Part shown: positions 14,621 through 16,145 of the stretch, piece by piece
Layout: every line of letters begins with the position of its first letter
How positions within the stretch are numbered: the stretch's first letter is position 1
Source: Propionibacteriaceae bacterium
GTDB lineage: Bacteria > Actinomycetota > Actinomycetes > Propionibacteriales > Propionibacteriaceae
Assembly (NCBI GenBank): GCA_905372155.1
Contig: CAJPNZ010000070.1
Span: 1 to 16,145, forward strand
Reading direction: 5' to 3'
DNA length: 16,145 nucleotides
The notes under the pieces: generated by a model
What the model was told of the DNA's origin: nothing
Database searches by the model: none
Seen by the model: only the letters and a program-made list of their open reading frames with translations
Translations under genes and position numbers: made by a program

Positions 14621-16145
14621 GTGTCAGGGAAGAAGCATCGCCACGGACTGTTCGAGGCAGCCCCGGAACGGTTCCGGCTCCGTCTCGACCACATCACCTC
14701 GGCGTCGCAGCTGTCGCGGGAGATCATCCGTTCCGCCTGGGGCTGGGCGCTGGCGGGTTCCGTCCTGATGGCCCTGGGCGGGTTGGCCACCACCCTGATC
14801 CCGGCGTGGCTCGGGCGCACCGTGGACACGGTCGTCGCGCCCGCCGTCGCGGGGGCCGAGGCCTCCGGGGTGTGGCGGGAACTCGTCATCGCCCTGGCCT
14901 GTCTGGGTGGCATGTCCCTGGTGATCATCACCGCCCAACGCCTCGAACACCGGTTCAGCTGGTACGGAATCCAACGCGCGGAACACGAACTGAGCCAGCA
15001 GCTCCTGGAACTGACCCTGCGCCGCGCCGGCCGGGATCACGTGCCCGGAGCGGGTCTCGCGGCTGACCGCCGACGTGCGGCGCAGTTGCCAGGCGCTCCA
15101 CGCCCTGGTGGGTCCGCCCGGCGAACTGCTTCAGCTGCTGGTCACCACCGCCCTTCTGTGGTCCTTCCATCCCTGGCTGGGCCTGGCACTGATCATCGGC
15201 GCTCCCCTCATGCTCGTCGGAATGTACCTGGTCGCGTTGCCGCTCGATGCCCGCGTCGAGGACGAGTTGGAGGCGCTGGGCGAGACCGCGGGCACCGCCT
15301 CCGACACCCTGGGCGGGTACCGGACCCTTCGTGGGCTGCACGCCGAACGGGTGGCCGCCGACCGCTACGCCACCGCCAGCCGCCGCACCCTGTCCGCCGC
15401 CGTCAGGTCCCGCTCCGCCGAGGCGTGGTTCGATGGCCTCGCGGAGCTGACCGGTGGCCTGTTCGCCGCGGCCCTGGTGGGCCTGGCGGCTCTTCTCGCC
15501 GTCGCGGGGCAGATCAGCGTCGGCCAGCTCAGCGAGAACATCCCCCTCGTGCTGCCCCGATTGTTGAGCATCGCCATGTCCTCCGTGGTGATCGCCCTCG
15601 GTCTGGGGGCCCTGGACTGGCGGTTCCTGCTGGTCCTGGTCGTTGTGGCGCCCCTGCTCCTGCTGACGCTGCGGTGGTATCTGCGAACCGTCCCCGACAC
15701 CTACGCCTCCGAGCGGCGCGCCCAGGCGGAACGCGGAAAACACCTGCTCGACACCTTCCGGGCGGAGGCCACCGTCCGGGCCCACCACCTGGAACGTACC
15801 CAGACCGAACGGGTGCGGCGCGCCTCGTGGGAGCACGTCCGTTGGGAGATGCGCACCCGGGTCGTCCAGAACATCCTGCTGGCGCGAACCACCTTCGTGG
15901 AGTTCGCGGGGCTGGTCTCGGTGCTGGTCCTGGGCACGTGGGTGGCGCTCAACGGGGAGGCCAGCGCAGGGGCCGTCACGGCCGCGGTCCTGTTGTTCCA
16001 GCAGGTGATGGGGCCGCTGACGGAGTTCCTGATGATCACCGACGACCTGCAGAGCGCCTCGGCGTCGCTGGGACGCATCACCGGCGTCATCGAAACCTCC
16101 CGGCCGGGGATGGAAGGACCACAGAAGGGCGGTGGTGACCAGCAG
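14621..16145 (+). pseudogene. ABC exporter gene, frameshifted and apparently fused from two tandem exporters (right end beyond window)
   Basis: Starts at GTG 14621 (GGGGA 8 bases upstream). Codons to about 15050 encode the N-terminus and first two membrane segments of an ABC exporter transmembrane domain (LAGSVLMALGGLATTLIPAW; IALACLGGMSLVIITAQRL). At GGG 15052-15054 the protein-like sequence moves to the next frame: one extra G gives VSRLTADVRR-type exporter sequence from 15054 onward, open to the window end. The literal frame instead runs as Arg/Pro-rich nonsense to 16138. In the restored frame, TM3-5 of the first exporter (to GQISVGQL, about 15530) are followed at once by SENIPLVLPRLL and GLGALDWRFLLVLVVVAPLL. 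That text normally sits at TM3-4 of a different half-transporter, and a second ADRYATASRR-like region and TM5-6 then repeat. The first exporter's TM6 and ATPase domain and the second's N-terminus are missing. No Walker A is inside the window. Likely inactive unless this is an assembly error. Confidence 0.75.

Noticed and set aside
15055..16138. Literal continuation of the ABC frame as a 505-residue protein
   Set aside because: After about 15050 this frame turns Arg/Pro/Gly-rich without membrane segments, while the neighbouring frame gives clear exporter sequence; a frameshift explains it better.

Overview
The window is high-GC DNA from an actinomycete, most likely a member of the Propionibacteriaceae or a close relative. 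The main clue is the methylmalonyl-CoA mutase pair mutA-mutB. Every MutB active-site residue I checked (Y89, R207, Y243, H244, H610) falls at the same number as in the Propionibacterium freudenreichii (shermanii) enzyme. Extended -10 boxes placed 5-8 bases before start codons, giving probable leaderless mRNAs, also fit an actinobacterium.

Layout. (1) 1-1944, minus: ftsH, cut by the left edge. (2) 2028-4101, plus: an ECF41-type sigma factor with a fused SnoaL-like regulatory domain, translationally coupled behind an FAD/NAD(P) oxidoreductase. Two copies of the ECF41 promoter signature (TGTCACA-N16-CGTC) precede the oxidoreductase, so the module looks autoregulated. It lies between ftsH and hpt, which are direct neighbours in many actinobacteria. 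(3) 4092-4643, minus: hpt. (4) 4755-5342, plus: a histidine phosphatase, convergent with (5) 5380-5757, minus: a DUF2218 protein. (6) 6042-10106, plus: mutA and mutB, closed by a 17-bp terminator hairpin. (7) 10205-11628, plus: a three-gene cassette that I read as a toxin-antitoxin-chaperone (TAC) system: HigB/Gp49-like toxin, XRE antitoxin with a C-terminal extension, and SecB-like chaperone. (8) About 500 bp of degenerate-looking DNA with inverted repeats. (9) 12124-14298: an ankyrin-repeat protein (minus) and a SUKH/SMI1-KNR4 protein (plus), both of immunity-protein type, sharing a 36-bp divergent promoter region. (10) 14621 to the right edge, plus: an ABC-exporter gene with a frameshift that also appears to be a fusion of two tandem exporter genes.

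How the parts relate. The left half is housekeeping (protein quality control, purine salvage, propionate metabolism) interrupted by a compact sigma-factor regulon. The right half, after the mutB terminator, is accessory DNA: a stress or phage-defence type TAC module, orphan immunity-like genes and a decaying transporter. The most distinctive observations are the paired ECF41 promoters, the TAC cassette and the chimeric ABC gene. All family assignments come from reading motifs; no database search was made.
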